Source: Maratus speciosus | Lineage: Eukaryota; Arthropoda; Arachnida; Araneae; Salticidae | Assembly (NCBI GenBank): GCA_963932465.1 | Contig: OZ010800.1 | Span: forward strand, 94,848,807-94,912,806 | Direction of reading: 5' to 3' | DNA: 64,000 bases | In this document: in pieces, positions 34,780 to 47,440 of the stretch | Layout: every line of letters begins with the position of its first letter | How positions within the stretch are numbered: the first letter of the stretch is position 1 | Position numbers and translations under genes: made by a program | Notes under the pieces: generated by a model | Told to the model about the DNA's origin: nothing | The model's database searches: none | The model's input: only the letters and a program-made list of their open reading frames with translations

Positions 34780-35247
34780 ATTATGGACTCGTTGACAACA
34801 CAACAATGGTGCAAAGGCACACACTGCTCACCAAACCATCAATTTATTAAACAAGAAATTTCCAGCTCGCGTAATTTCAAGAAATTCTGATGTGAATTGA
34901 CCGCTAACATCGTGTGATTTAACCCCAATGGTGTTATTTTCTGCGAGGGTTTCTGTAAAGTAAAGTGTACGGCAATGCCCCTTACACAACCCAAGACCTT
35001 AAACGTAACATCCGTGATGAATTGATAGCCATCTATCCTCTCATTCTGGAAAAAAAGTCATAAAAAATTTTGATGTTCGGATGATGGCATGTAAGTGGAG
35101 CCGCAATGGCCACATGTGCGATATTGTATTCCATACGTAAATGGCGCAGACCCACTTTCCATATTTAGTAAAGAATTTCGATTTTCACTCGTAAAAAAAT
35201 GCGTTTTCTTTCATAATAAAAAAAGAACCAACAGATGAAACACCCTG
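34780..35247 (+). pseudogene. Mariner-type transposase, 3' end only
   Basis: The frame from about 34808 reads GAKAHTAHQTINLLNKKF and PARVISRNSDVN, then a TGA where the family has Trp, then PLTSCDLTP. This is the segment from the second catalytic region to the SCDLTP third catalytic motif. After a frame change it continues YFLRGF, a stop, SKVYGNAPYTTQDLKRNIRD and ELIAIYPLILEK. The element ends CACCCTG followed by TA (35248-35249). It is related to the truncated 5' copy at 12805-14090 but is a separate insertion missing its own 5' half. Confidence 0.75.
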
Positions 35248-35407
35248 TATTTAAATGATTCGTGTTTATATATTTCAGTCAACTCTTTGAGAAAGGAAGA
35301 AAAAAACGAGTCTTTAAAACCTGTTTTGAGCTGTGATTAAACTGTAATACAAAATGCATCATTATCTTTCTTTTAAAAAATTCCCTAGACCACATAGCCA
35401 CATCATA

Positions 35408-35409
<2 letters not shown>

Positions 35410-35450
<41 letters not shown>
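35410..35450 (+). repeat. T41 homopolymer
   Basis: An uninterrupted run of 41 T. No retroposon body was recognised on either side, so a reverse-strand poly(A) tail is possible but unproven. Confidence 0.8.
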
Positions 35451-35454
<4 letters not shown>

Positions 35455-36326
35455 CAAAACATCAATTACGAAAGTTAAACTTGATATTTTATGTTTTCTC
35501 TTAAATAACAATGCAAATTTACGCTTGTCTGGTTTGGAATGAAATTTTCTCTTTTTTAACATTCAACAAATACGGATTAAAATGAGAGTTATCATGTTTT
35601 CCAGGAAAACTTACGATTTCCACTCAAAACAAAAAAAAAAAATATCGTTAAATTATAGAATCATTACTTTATTTTGAGAGTTTTCTTACGTTATCCATGT
35701 ATTTTATTCAGGTATGGATAAATAAAAATAATATTTCAGCTTTTACTTTTTTCTAAAAATAGTTTTAGTTTACAAAGATCTGTATTTGAAGTTTTCAATT
35801 TGCCTAAAAACATTAGTCGAGAATTTCTATGTTCACTAGAAATGGCCTTACTTCAAAATAAGCTAATTATTCATAGTTTCAAAGTCTCCTTACCTGCTTA
35901 ACTTTCATCATGCAAATTTAATTCATGAAGGGTATTCCTATTTCTTATTTGCATTTAAACAACGTTCTTTATTATTTACCATGAAACGAGAGCATATGGC
36001 ACTGAGAAAGCTATAAAAATGTAAATCTCTCACGATTGCGTAAGTACCAGGAACTTGAATATAATTTTGCGTGTAACAGTTGTAAAAGTTATCCGGTAAT
36101 GGAAAATATTGTATCCAACATTTTGTATCCAATAATACATAAAATATAACAAAGTATTTTTGACCGCACAGTTCATGACATGAATTAAAAAATATTTGTC
36201 CTTAATTTATGGTCGGTAACCGGAAATAAATTAAAATTACGTACATTACCTATACATGACAAAACTTCCATATTTCTCATTTAAATTGATTATAGTCATA
36301 AGTTTCTCATTAAAATAGCTCCAACT
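35451..36326. other. AT-rich intergenic DNA, nothing recognised
   Basis: No coding frame or terminal repeat was recognised. Confidence 0.5.
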
Positions 36327-36571
36327 GTGTTGAATTCAGACACTTTTCTCCGGGAGGGATTTCTGAGGCTCCGAGGGGAACATCATAGTGTTCCGAGCAG
36401 GTATGACAGGGATGACCGCCCCGAAAACTCAGCTTTCGCTTTAGTGTTCCGGGCAAGAGGAAAATGCACTTTTTAACCATTAAAAAGGATAATCTCAAAT
36501 CTTCCGGAGGAAAATCTCATTGTATCGGGGGGCGAGTCCCCACCCCCGGCCCACCTTCTGTATTCAACAAC
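36327..36571 (-). mobile_element. hAT-type MITE, long copy
   Basis: The ends are TGTGTTGAATTCAGACAC (left) and CTGTATTCAACAA (right), with a GC-rich interior. Read on the minus strand it is collinear with 49828-49979: CGGAAGATTTGAGA, AATGGTTAAAAAGTGCA, CAGAAATCCCTCCCGGAGAA and GTGTCTGAATTCAACAC all match. It carries about 90 extra bases in the middle (duplicated GGAACACT words). No target duplication was found for this copy. Confidence 0.75.
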
Positions 36572-38929
36572 TGAGTACTTGTACTGAATACCTGAACAAC
36601 CAAACTCAACTGAGTTCCAAAGATTATTTTTCAAGTTACATTTTCTAATGGTCAAACTTCTATCTACCGAATTTTTGGAAAAAATAACAGAAATCTTTTG
36701 AAGCGCTATTCAATCAAAGCCTAGAAAAAAAGAATTTAGAACAAAAAAATGTTTTGTCTGTGAATCATCTCTTTCAAATCGCAATTCCCGAACAAAAGTG
36801 TCTTTTTTCTCCTGATAAATTTTTATTTTAATTTTATTTTTATCCTGGCTTTGTGGTATAATAAGTAAAAATATAAAAATAAAGTTTGACGTATGTTTTG
36901 AAAAGTCAACCTGTATATTTAATCACACATATTTGAAATAATTCTTATGTAACACAGTTAAAATATGTATCATACTCAACTCCATTGCTAAAAGATTTTA
37001 ACACTTGTTCAATAGCCTACTTTATATCAGAATTACTTTTAAAAAATATGGAATATCTGGCTCATCACATTTCAAAAAGTTTTTATTAAGAATTTTTCTT
37101 TGACGTCTTTAAGATGCTCTAACACATTACCAATATCCTGATAATTTTTAAAAGTTAAAATTATATTTGTGTTAGAAAACTGTTTAAATTTTTTCATTAA
37201 ATCAATAATCATACATTATAAATTTTTCAAAATCTAAAGTTATTGAGACTTTCTTGAATAACACAGTTTAAATTAAAATGTTAGACTTAAACATATAGAT
37301 GTATGTCTTGATTTATTTTCATTTAAAATGCAGAGTGTATAGCAGATGGTTCAAGTTGTAATATTACTAACCCATACGCAAGCATGCAACTGCAAACAAC
37401 TTTTCAAAACAGCCAGTTGAACACTAGAGCATGTTATGTTAGCAGCCAGCTTATTAAGTTTGGCGAACTGAGTTCAGAAAAGTGCTTAAGAACGCTTACG
37501 CGTATTTGCGTAAAATATATTTTTTTTTATCATTTTATGAATTCGTTTGTTTCATTATCGATGTTTATTTTCCTATCATAATTAAGGCGTTCAAACAAGT
37601 ATTAAAAGCATTTCGTTGAGAGGTCTGCTGAGCTATATACTCTACCCACTCAACAATTACACGATTAATGCAGTGATTCCCGATGATCGTAGAATAATTT
37701 TATTTACTGAAACCAGTTTTCGATAACGTAACATGGTTAACCTTCCACATGCTTAACTAGACTGTTGGATGAGAACAGTCTGAATAACTATTGTAGTTGA
37801 GAACAAATAAATAAGTTTTTAGAAATGCTTTATAATTGAAAAAAAAGTTGCTTTTAAAGTTTTATTACTATTCTTTTAAAATTTCAAAGTGTCCATAAAT
37901 TAAAAAATGCTTTTTAGAAGAAGATTTCATTTCTAGGAATTATAGTAAAGAAGTAATCTTTTAAATATGTCATTTAAAAAAAAAAATCCTGCAATAACTG
38001 TTTTAGTTTTGGTTCTGTATACCTAATTAAATAAAAATTTTGTTGATATCACAAGTTACTAATTAAAATGTTATTGTCCAGATAAATGTTTTGATATTTT
38101 TAATTGTCCGCTTCGAATTTTTCTGTTCAAATGTTTGGCCATAAAATAATAAAACAGACTATGGCAAATGGCTTGCAATTAAATGGATATTATTTCACCC
38201 TCCATCACTCGCGCCTGTTTTTGTCACACTCGCGGGGGTGTTGTGTACATCCCAAAACATTTACTACAATTTTTAAGTTATAATTATTTATAATAATTTT
38301 GCAATTTACTCATGATTAAAGAAAGTTACCTTAACTTATTCTAATTAAATACAAGAAACATATGATTTTATAAAAATTATATTAAAAATGATAATACATC
38401 ATGGAAGACGATAATATTCCAGAGTGATGCAGCCTTAAGACTAATATCGTAAGAATGGCGGAACTCATATATACACCTAACTCAACATCAAAGGAAACGC
38501 GAAAAGCCGCCACTTCACAACTCAACAAATAGTGCTCATATTGTTTTGATTTTTTAAAGGCAATCTTATATCTGCAGTCTAATCATATTCTAATTTTTTT
38601 ACATTTCTACGAGTATATTTTGAGATCTCGAAATCCATTTTTAAAGTACTTGCGATGGTTCAATTTCCTAATTTCTTATTCTGCAAAATAGCTCGGCGAT
38701 TTTCTTTAAATTCATATATATAATATGAATCTGTTTTATATGAAGTGAATAAGATATAACTTTTTTCCTGGAAAACTCGTGTTTCAATTGCAATCAGTAT
38801 TTATTTTTCCTCAAAAATGACCTGCGCTATTTTATTAAAATTAATATATAATATGAATCTGTTTTAGCTGAAGCGAATAAGACTTTAATTATCTCCGGTA
38901 AAACTGTTGTTTGTTATATAATATTTTTA
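36572..38929. other. AT-rich DNA, a short two-copy repeat only
   Basis: No gene was recognised. Near 38700-38760 and 38840-38890 a block around ATATAATATGAATCTGTTTT followed by a GAAGYGAATAAGA word is present twice (offset about 140). A GC-richer word cluster lies at 38205-38245. Confidence 0.5.
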
Positions 38930-40439
38930 TTGGGGCCTTTGAGCCTTTTTTAAAAGCATTTACTCAATTTTTTTACGCATTTAATTAAAATATTATTCTA
39001 ACGAAATATTAATACCCTATGCTTAATTTTTGATTATCTATAGATCTAAAGTGTTACGTACTGAGACATTTTAACATGTTGCTATGTTAGGGCCATGCTT
39101 TTCTCTATCAGTTGCCCCATTTTGGAGCCCTCTATTATAGCCATCTTAAAAATGCTCCGATTCCCAGGCTTTTTTTTTCTAACTTCTTATGTCCTCCAAC
39201 TACTACATGAACGACAGAAAATTTTCAGTCTTCAGCTACCACCAATTTTGAATATTAATCGTCTTCTTGGGCCCCTGGTGCAGCTAATTTAAAAATGAAC
39301 CGAATTGCTTGCAACTTTCTTTAACATAGTTTTAGCGTCTTCTGATTACTTTAAAAACTACTCAAAAGTACCTTTTTCCCAAACTACATGCCACTTAAGT
39401 CCCTGACCCCTTGGGGCCCGGTACAGGGCCTCTTGATGATTTTTCAATATAAATTGTCAATAAATTGCTCCTCTTAATCTTCATTTTTGGCTGCTTCATT
39501 TTTCCATTTAGTTATTCTCCCGATTCTATATTCCAGTTAAAATCTTGGGGCAATCCAGAGTCCCGTTTGGCCCAATCCGGGGCTCTTGAACTTTTTGTGT
39601 GACATGTATTTTTCACCCCATAATTTTTTCACTTTCTCATTGCATAATGTTAAAATCGAGTCTCGAACTCTTCTACCTAGACCAACACCCGCATATATTT
39701 ATTGGGCACCTAATGCGCTTTTTAAGCATTTACCCCATTTTTTGCGCATTTCTTAAAAATATTATTCTAATTATGTCTTTCTTTATGCCTCAGCTACCAC
39801 ATTTTTCGAACATTAATCTCCTTTTTCAGCATCAACTTACGTCTACTCACCACAGCCGTAAATTAAAAATAGCGTTACTTTAAAGATAATTTTAGGAAAG
39901 GGAATTCATCCGTTTATTAAATATCGTGTTAATGTTAAGAGTAATTCATGAAATGTACAAGGGGTGGTGGCATCTTTCACCGCTTGGGGACGCATTCTTT
40001 ACTCGGGCTCTAAGGAGCCAGTTTCAACGGGATTTGGTTCATTCAACTTAAATTACAATTCAGCTACTTTCTGTATTATGAAATTTTATCCTTACACTTC
40101 AGTTGCGAACATTTTCTAGCATTAATGATTAATGGTGTATTCTTTTTTTGGATTCTATCGGCTTGATTACTACGACGTTTCGCTCACTCAACTTGGTTTT
40201 CGATTGTTTCCGGCACGTGCGGAGCACTTCTGGTAAAGGCTGCCATATGTAGCGGGGACTCAGGTTACAGGTTCGTTCTTAAATAAGTTCTTTTGGAATA
40301 CACTAGACGCTGCAGAAGGCAATGGGTACTCCGAAATTAGGTTCATTTAAAAATATTTCAAAAGATATAAAATCACATCTTGAGTTTTGTTTAAGGTTAT
40401 TATTTACAAATCCCGGGCAACGCCGGGCGGGTCTGCTAG
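38930..40439 (+). mobile_element. Helitron, 3' part with complete 3' terminus
   Basis: The end reads CCCGGGCAACGCCGGGCGGG, then TCTGCTAGT. CCCGG and CCGGG (40412-40416 and 40423-40427) form the short GC hairpin, and CTAG at 40436-40439 is the CTRR terminus followed by T, as expected for Helitron insertion between A and T. Upstream, 38930-39890 is markedly pyrimidine-rich with shuffled related blocks (for example GCATTTACYCCATTTTTT..CGCATTT near 38960 and 39730, and CAGCTACCACMA near 39235 and 39790). I could not find a 5' TC end or a Rep/helicase gene, so the left boundary is a guess and the element is non-autonomous or truncated. Confidence 0.75.
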
Positions 40440-40987
40440 TATATAGTGAAACAAAAGTCTGTGTCCATATAGAAAACGTCTTATACGTAATAACTGCGTA
40501 ATGTGTACGTATATGTATATTATATCTAGGTAACATGTACGTATACAAGCATCACATCTTAGTAATGTATGTATACATACATCATATCTATGTAATATGC
40601 AACAGTATGCATATATCCACACTCTTCTGCCATCTTGATTTTATAAATTACGAAAAAATATATGTATAGGCGAAAAGTCTGCGATTTAAAAAAAATATTT
40701 TAAAACATCAACATTATTGGTAAAAAGCACAAATTATTAGCAATAGTAACTAAATTGTAATAACTGTATTTAAAATAATACCAACTGTATCATGTAACTG
40801 CTCTAATGCCAATAAATATAATAAAATAAAGAAAATATATTATAAGAATTAAAAAAAAAAAAATCACTTTTGATAATCTTAAAACAACCTAAATTCTTTA
40901 TCTTTAAAAAATGCTTTTTCTTTTTACTTTACTTTCAAAAACAGTTAGTTTCATATCATTATATACAACAAATCTTTTTTGTATCCT
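40440..40987. other. AT-rich DNA with TATG/TACG tracts
   Basis: Repeated GTACGTATA and GTATGTATACATACAT-like words lie at 40500-40620. No gene was recognised. Confidence 0.5.
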
Positions 40988-40991
40988 TTAA

Positions 40992-41193
40992 CCCTTTCAG
41001 GGGCAAGTGATTGTGTTTCTGTAATGTCGAATTCACACCGAAATTTTCAAAAGATTTTATTGTAAAATAAGGAAAATCAATTTTATAACGTTTTTCTACC
41101 AAAGTTACAAAAAAAAAAAATTAAAAAATTTTTGTGGTGCAAATCTTCGTTAATCGTATTGGAATATAATATATTCCACCTCCCCTCAAGGTG
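40992..41193. mobile_element. piggyBac-type MITE, second family
   Basis: TTAA flanks both ends (40988-40991 and 41194-41197). The left end is CCCTTTCAGGGG and the right end, complemented, is CACCTTGAGGGG (nine of twelve match). The 202-bp interior is AT-rich and non-coding. The short imperfect inverted repeats make it less certain than the 23871 element. Confidence 0.55.
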
Positions 41194-41197
41194 TTAA

Positions 41198-44100
41198 AAT
41201 CACTTTTTTGCTTTCAAAAACAAAGCACTAAAAACTTTTATCAACTAAAAACATCACATCCCCCCATTTTGTTATCTTTTAAAATCAAACAATAGTGTAA
41301 TTGCTCTGGTAACAAACTAAGTGGTAGTATACGTAATGCTGGTCCACACATTTTTTCTTTTTACTTAGCGACAAATATTACTTATGCCCCAGGCTGAAAT
41401 ATATCATCATCATCAACAGTTTTATATATATATGTTTGTTTCACATTATATTTACAATTTTGTTTATTATTACATGGGCATTTAAAAATATTTTCAGCTA
41501 AATAATTTTTGTACTTACTTTTCTTATTGTGTAACATTGCGTTCTCATAGTTTGTAGTGTAACATGCTATTTTTGGAAAATATAATTAAGCGAGTAATAT
41601 AATTAAAAAAATAGTTAATAAGGAGCATCAATATTATTTTTTATGTTACTTTAAAAGCTTTCTTTATTGTCTTCTCTTTTATCATATCAGTGGGAATCCT
41701 TCCATGCTCACAGATTTTTTTTTTCCATAATCCTTCATTGGAAAAGTAGCACACAGTTCAGGGGCACCAAATTCCAGTTGCTTGCAGAAGATCACTAATG
41801 GTAGTCACTTATTATACAATAAAACTACACACCTGTGATTTTTCTGAGAGCATTGAAATTTGAACTTACACCTATCCCTGCAGCAGCTCATCCATCAGAA
41901 GCTTAATCTGCATTGGTATACCTTTTATTGATTGAGATACTATTTCTGGACGTAATGTCAAAAATAATATTGAACCAGTGTTTTTTTTTTTTTTTAATTA
42001 CATTACTAGCTAAAATTACATTTTCCAAAAAGTAGCATATTACACAACAAACAATGACAAAACTAGGATCTACTGTAGTTTCACTACTTATAATATACCA
42101 TTTTGGAAATTGCATCTATATATGTCATGCATACAGCTGAATAAGTTTTAGTTTCGGTATTTTGGGCATTTTTAGAGTGGTATAAGAAAGTCTGAAAATT
42201 TTGAGAATTTTTTCATTTGCATATTTCGCATCATTTTTATCTGAACTTTGCAGAATTTCAATTATAAATGTATCGTCTCAACTAGATTCTTCGGATATTT
42301 CTGTAAGGAGACTTTCATAATCTTTCGTTGTTTCGTCATTAATAAGCCTTCAAGTATGCCGTTTTAATTAGCACAATTTCCTCTTTCGCCTAGCTATATA
42401 TTTTTTAATGATCCACCTTCAATTATTTCTATAATAATAATATTTTAAGTACCATTAGTCCCGAATGAGAATATCCTCTTTATTTAATGGAAGAATTATG
42501 TCAGTAAATAAAGTGGATATTCGGAAATTAGGGTAGACACAATACAGAAAATTTAGCAGATATACATATCAGGTATATAGATATTTCAAACTCTGAAATG
42601 ATGGATAACGTAATGTGTATTTTTATTTATTTATTTTTCTTTTGTGTGTTCTTAATTTTTTTTTCTATGTGATTTCGAAAATCAAATCTGTTTAAAATTA
42701 TTTTAACCGATTAACCAGTTATTGAATTTAAAGTTTAAAATGTACCTACTCATTTTTTTCTGTATTTTAATCCTGAGTTTTTTAAAAAAGCTTATAGTTT
42801 TGCTCGTAAATAAATGTTAAAACACATTCTAAAAGGTAGGCGGTTAACGGGGAAAACTTAAAAAATAGAACGTCCAGCTAACTGTCCTCTTAGTAAATTA
42901 TTGAGGAAATAAATTCCAGGGTATTAAATGAGAACATAAATATTAAAGAAAATGTTGTAAAGAATCATATAAAAAATGGTACAAATAGGAAAACGTATTC
43001 TAAAGAAAATGTTACATTTTCCTTCAGCGAAAGAAATTTTAAAAATGTATAATTTAAATTTAAAATAACATCTGTATATCATTAAGAAGCGTCAATTTAA
43101 AGTTCCATAATATATTTATTCACCAATCATCTAATAATCGCGATTATTTTTTTGCATACAGTCAAGTAATCTAAATTATATAAAAAAAGAAATGTACTAT
43201 TCATTATCGATATTAGAAATGTTGATTTAAAAAATATTTTCAACCGTAGTAAATCTGAAAAGAGCCTATTTTCTCCCTTTTCATTCAGGATTTAAGATAT
43301 CGATGTGAAATGCAGTTGTGAAATAAAACAATTTTCTTTATTCTTTAAACTCTCATTTAACTTAAAAAAATGCATTTCCACAGCATAATTTTTTGAAACT
43401 TTTAATTTAAAATTATGAAACACAGATGTAGGATTCACATACTACTTTCAAAAATGAACTCCATTAAAACTGGTGTAAGTTTAGATTGTAAAAAATATAT
43501 ATATATATAACATTTAATCTTATTAAACGGAGAAAACACTGCTTAAAACGCACTTAGTATAAAATTGAAAATATTTTATTTAAAGTGCGTTTTTAAATAT
43601 TTAAAAGAATGTAAGCAAAATTGAATTAAAAGCATACAATTATCGTGTACTGACTCAGTGGAAGACATCCGGAAAAATGGCAGACGAAGTAATTTGCTTA
43701 GAATTAGTTTAATATAAAATCTCCGTCGAAATTCATAAACACCTGCCTGGTACAACGCGTGCGCAATTCCATGGTATCAGAGTATATTTCGCGCCAAAAA
43801 TTAAACATGGCTGAGTTCCATAATATTGTAAAGTACTATAGATAAACTGACTTTTGAAGTGAAAAATAAGAGATTTAAATGTTAGGATAATAAATTATTT
43901 GCAGATGAATTATAACTATGGTCTAAAATAACATTAAACAAGTGTATTTTCAATACACTATACTTTCGCATAATCAAGAAATACATTTTGCAGTTTCACA
44001 CCAATAAATTTAACCAATTATCTTTTGTATTATATATAAACCTTTCAATATATTTATGCATTCGTGAGCAATTGCATTAGCTCAAAGAGATCGCAGAGTC

Positions 44101-45440
44101 TAATACAATAACAAAGAAAAACGCTATAATTATTAGACATAAAAATTAATTTATTTTAAGATATTCGTACTGTTATTGTTATTATTATTATTTATATATA
44201 ACTTTTTTTATATGTAGCCTTAAAAGCTGTATTTAAAAATTTTTATCTTAGAAACAAGATTTTAATAGAATTTTAAAGAAACTTCGTATTAAGCTCCAAA
44301 CCATATTTCAATATGCTTCTGATTGAGGTCTGTTGTTCATTATTTCATGTATTTTTATCTATACGTTCGTAAGAAATAATTTGAATACAATCTATTTAAT
44401 TACAAAATAAACTATTATTATAAAGTTTAAATTGCAAACCCTTTTCAAATTAAAACTAGCTGCATTCTGGAACATTTCCGAATAAAATTTTATTTGTCAA
44501 CACATAAAATTAGAGGCATTCTTATACAGAAACTATAAAATTGAGCAAAGTTTTCCATTTTTCGGCAAAAGCGAGAGAATTATCCGACAATTATGTCAGA
44601 GTTGAACGTTCAAACATCGATTTTCTTGCGCGACAGCGCCAGAATGGTCTTTGAGTATTAAAGCACTTATAACTAGTAAGATGCAAGATATTCATTGAAA
44701 AATGGGATCGCTATTCGAGTCCAATTTTTTGTATAGTTATGTCTGCCAATTTCATCATGTGTAGTTTAAGATTAAGTCCTTGAATGTGTCAGAAATTTTC
44801 ACACTATTTACCATTTTAAAATATTTTCGGAAAAGCGCCTTAAAGTGTGAAAAGGAAAAATTAACATCAAATATAATGTCCGAATATAAAGGAATAAAAC
44901 AACAAATATTGACAAATTAAATATTATACATGATAATAATAATCGGTCAAAATTAATTTATATTGTATATGTAGTATTATTATTTATATTTAACATAGAT
45001 CTGCTGTATACTATTTTAGTGTAATTTTCCGTAGTTAATGCATTAATATTTAAAATTATTAAAGCAGTTTTAAAACAGTAAATATTTTATATAATATATA
45101 GCTGTATATTTTAATGACTTTTCACATTGTTATTTTTGCGTTTAAGGTTTTGCATATTTGGTACGGCAAATGGATTGATGTCGTTGCATCGGTTGATTGT
45201 TCGCAGTGTTTGTTATTACTAAATTTTTTAACAAAAATATTCTTATAAATCGTTTTCCGATATGTCGATAAATAAATTATACTAAATATAATTTTTTGTA
45301 AGATGTGCGCAAAATCAATCCAATCCAAGCTCCAAAACACATTAAGACTGCCTGTTTAAAGTATTGCTTAAAATAATTCTCTTCATTTACAAAGATTTTT
45401 CAAATTCATATTTTTGTCACACATTGACTTTACAATAGGG
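41198..45440. other. Long unrecognised AT-rich stretch
   Basis: No gene, RNA or paired terminus was found. Minor features are a TA microsatellite near 43493-43509, a small inverted repeat (AAAACGCACTT near 43537 and AAAGTGCGTTTT near 43580) and a patch with more CpG at 43640-43810 containing two AAAATGGCAG/AACATGGCTG words. Around 41690-41800 and 41870-41920 the sequence is less AT-rich, but its frames show no motif that I recognise. Confidence 0.5.
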
Positions 45441-45449
45441 TGGGTTTTT

Positions 45450-45705
45450 AGTCACATATGTGACGTGACATACGTTACATGCAATGACATAAAAGTGACG
45501 TCACAATTTTTTTTAATTGTCAGAAAAATATTTTGTACAGCAAATAACAGGTCTTGAAGAATTTTTGTAATTTTTTAACGTTTTCTATGAAGTTCACATC
45601 TCAGTCACAATGTGATATCACTGAATGGTGGCACTTTGGTCACAGATGTGACGTGACGATAGTGACTTACACTCACGTCAAAATGACGTCAGTGTGACTA
45701 TGCAT
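45450..45705. repeat. Duplicated cluster of TGACGTCA/GTCACA palindromes
   Basis: Two clusters about 180 bases apart share the order GTCACAKATGTGACGTGAC, a TTACAYKCA word, then TGACGTCA (45496-45503 and 45684-45691). Both TGACGTCA copies are perfect eight-base palindromes identical to the CREB/ATF core. The outermost TAGTCACA words (near 45457 and, complemented, near 45697) are also inverted, so the block may be a small MITE whose ends happen to contain CRE-like words. Regulatory function is unproven. Confidence 0.55.
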
Positions 45706-45850
45706 GATATGAGGGATATAATATACAGTTTAAAAGTTTATTTTATATAAATATAGACGAAACATATAATCATGCATATTATATTATTCAAAATATTTTG
45801 CATATTCCTATATTTAGTACGTTTACATTTCATCAAATAAATACATTTTT

Positions 45851-45895
<45 letters not shown>

Positions 45896-46489
45896 CAAAC
45901 ATTTTAAAGTGATTTTGCCAACAAATTTGGCAAAATAAGAACTCAGGCACAAATGGATAAAATTCCAAATGACAGGACACACTAAAGGTAAAATGAAACG
46001 CAATACGTATAATTGTTTATCCATTTCTGGATATATAAACAATATATGGATATATCTGGATATAAATAAACAAATAAATAAATCCGAATAAATAATCCGA
46101 TCTATTTTCATAAATTTACAAGTTTCACTAATAGATGGAGAAACTAAACACAATTAACAAGCGCTATTTATTCTAATTATTGAGATAAATTAATGATTAA
46201 AACAAATTGCTTCCTGATTAATGACAATTTTCTAAAAATGTTAAGACATTTTTTCTTTAAAAAAATTATTTTAGAAAATAACCCCCCCCCCCCTTCATTC
46301 AAATATTTTAATTTTACAGCCTACAAAACGAGAGTATATGATAAATAATATAAGCAGTAGATGGCGGCACTAAATAATACTTTGTTCAGCGTTTCTCCTT
46401 TAGGTTCCACAAATTATGTCACTCTTGGAGGAGGGAGGGGGGGGGGGCGTGAAATTATGACAATTTGTGACAGGGGAGCATTGGCGCTC
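45706..46489. other. AT-rich DNA with homopolymers
   Basis: A T run of about 27 lies at 45856-45882, a C run near 46281-46293 and a G run near 46436-46447. No gene was recognised. Confidence 0.5.
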
Positions 46490-47440
46490 CCACATGTGGA
46501 GCTAATGGGCTTAAAAGTATGTTTTATCTCAATGTCTGTCTGTAAGTATGTGACACAAATTTTGTGCGCGTTCTATCTCAAGTACTAACGCACGGAATTT
46601 AATAAAAATTTATTTTCAGTTAGTCCCTGATATAATTTTATGCTTATTAGTTTTTGGTGTAAATTGCTCAACAGGTGGCGCTGCTATGCTGCATTTTTCA
46701 CAATTACCACAATAGATCTATCTCAAGAACTAATGCACGGATTTCTATCAAACTGCAGATTAGGTTACTCCTTGACATGAATAGATGCTTTTAATATTTT
46801 GATCTCAATCGCCCAAAAGGTGTCGCTGCTATGCTGCATTTTTAACGTTTTCCGAAATAGCTCTACCTCAAGAATTAATGCACGGATTTTGAGCAAATTT
46901 CAGTTTCAGTTAATGCTTGATATGAATTGACACTATTTACGTTTTGGTGTAAATCTCACAACAGATGGCATTGCTATGCTGCACTTTTCTCGATTCTCGC
47001 AATAGCGCATCTCAAGAAGTATTGCACGTATTTATATCAAACTTCAGATTAGATTAGTCTTTAACATGAACTGATGCTATTTGCATTTTAGTGTGAATCT
47101 CCCAATAGGTGGCGCTGCTATGCTTCCTTTTACACGATTTCCGCAATAGCTCTATCTCAAGAATAAAAGCACCGATTTTCATCAAACTTCAGATTCAGCT
47201 AGTCCTTGATGTGAATTAATACTGTTTAGTTTTGGTGTAAATCGCCCAACAGGTTGCGCTGCTATGATGCATTTTTCTGCAATTGCTACATCTCAAGAAC
47301 TAATGCACGAATTTTCATCTAAGTTAGATTTCAGCTAGACGTTGACAAATGTTGTTGCTGATTAGGTTTTAGTGTTAATCATCCAACAAGTTACATTGTT
47401 ATGATGCATTTTCAAGGATTTACGTGATTTTACCCAGCTA
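46490..47440 (+). repeat. ~145-bp tandem array, six units
   Basis: It has the same family and head as 19310-19870. The head contains CTGTCTGTAAGTATGTGACA and CAAATTTTGTGCGCGTTCTA. CTCAAG points lie near 46577, 46722, 46867, 47011, 47156 and 47292, so the period is 144-145 except for a shorter last unit. Each unit carries AACTAATGCACGGATTT and CAACAGGTGGCGCTGCTATG (with variants), strongly conserved words in otherwise drifting sequence. No open frame spans units. Confidence 0.88.

Noticed and set aside
35410..35450. Poly(A) tail of a minus-strand retroposon
   Set aside because: No SINE or LINE body or target duplication was found. Comparable runs at 1963 and 63546 are shown to be in-place expansions.
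41690..41920. Possible coding remnant on the minus strand
   Set aside because: Short frames without a known motif, and stops within 30 codons in each frame.
43530..43592. Small inverted repeat as a terminator or MITE
   Set aside because: Arms of about 12 bases in AT-rich DNA are within chance expectation and no duplication flanks them.
43640..43810. Possible host promoter or first exon (CpG-richer patch with ATGGC words)
   Set aside because: Only a 12-codon frame follows the ATG and no splice or TATA arrangement is convincing. Too weak to annotate as a gene.
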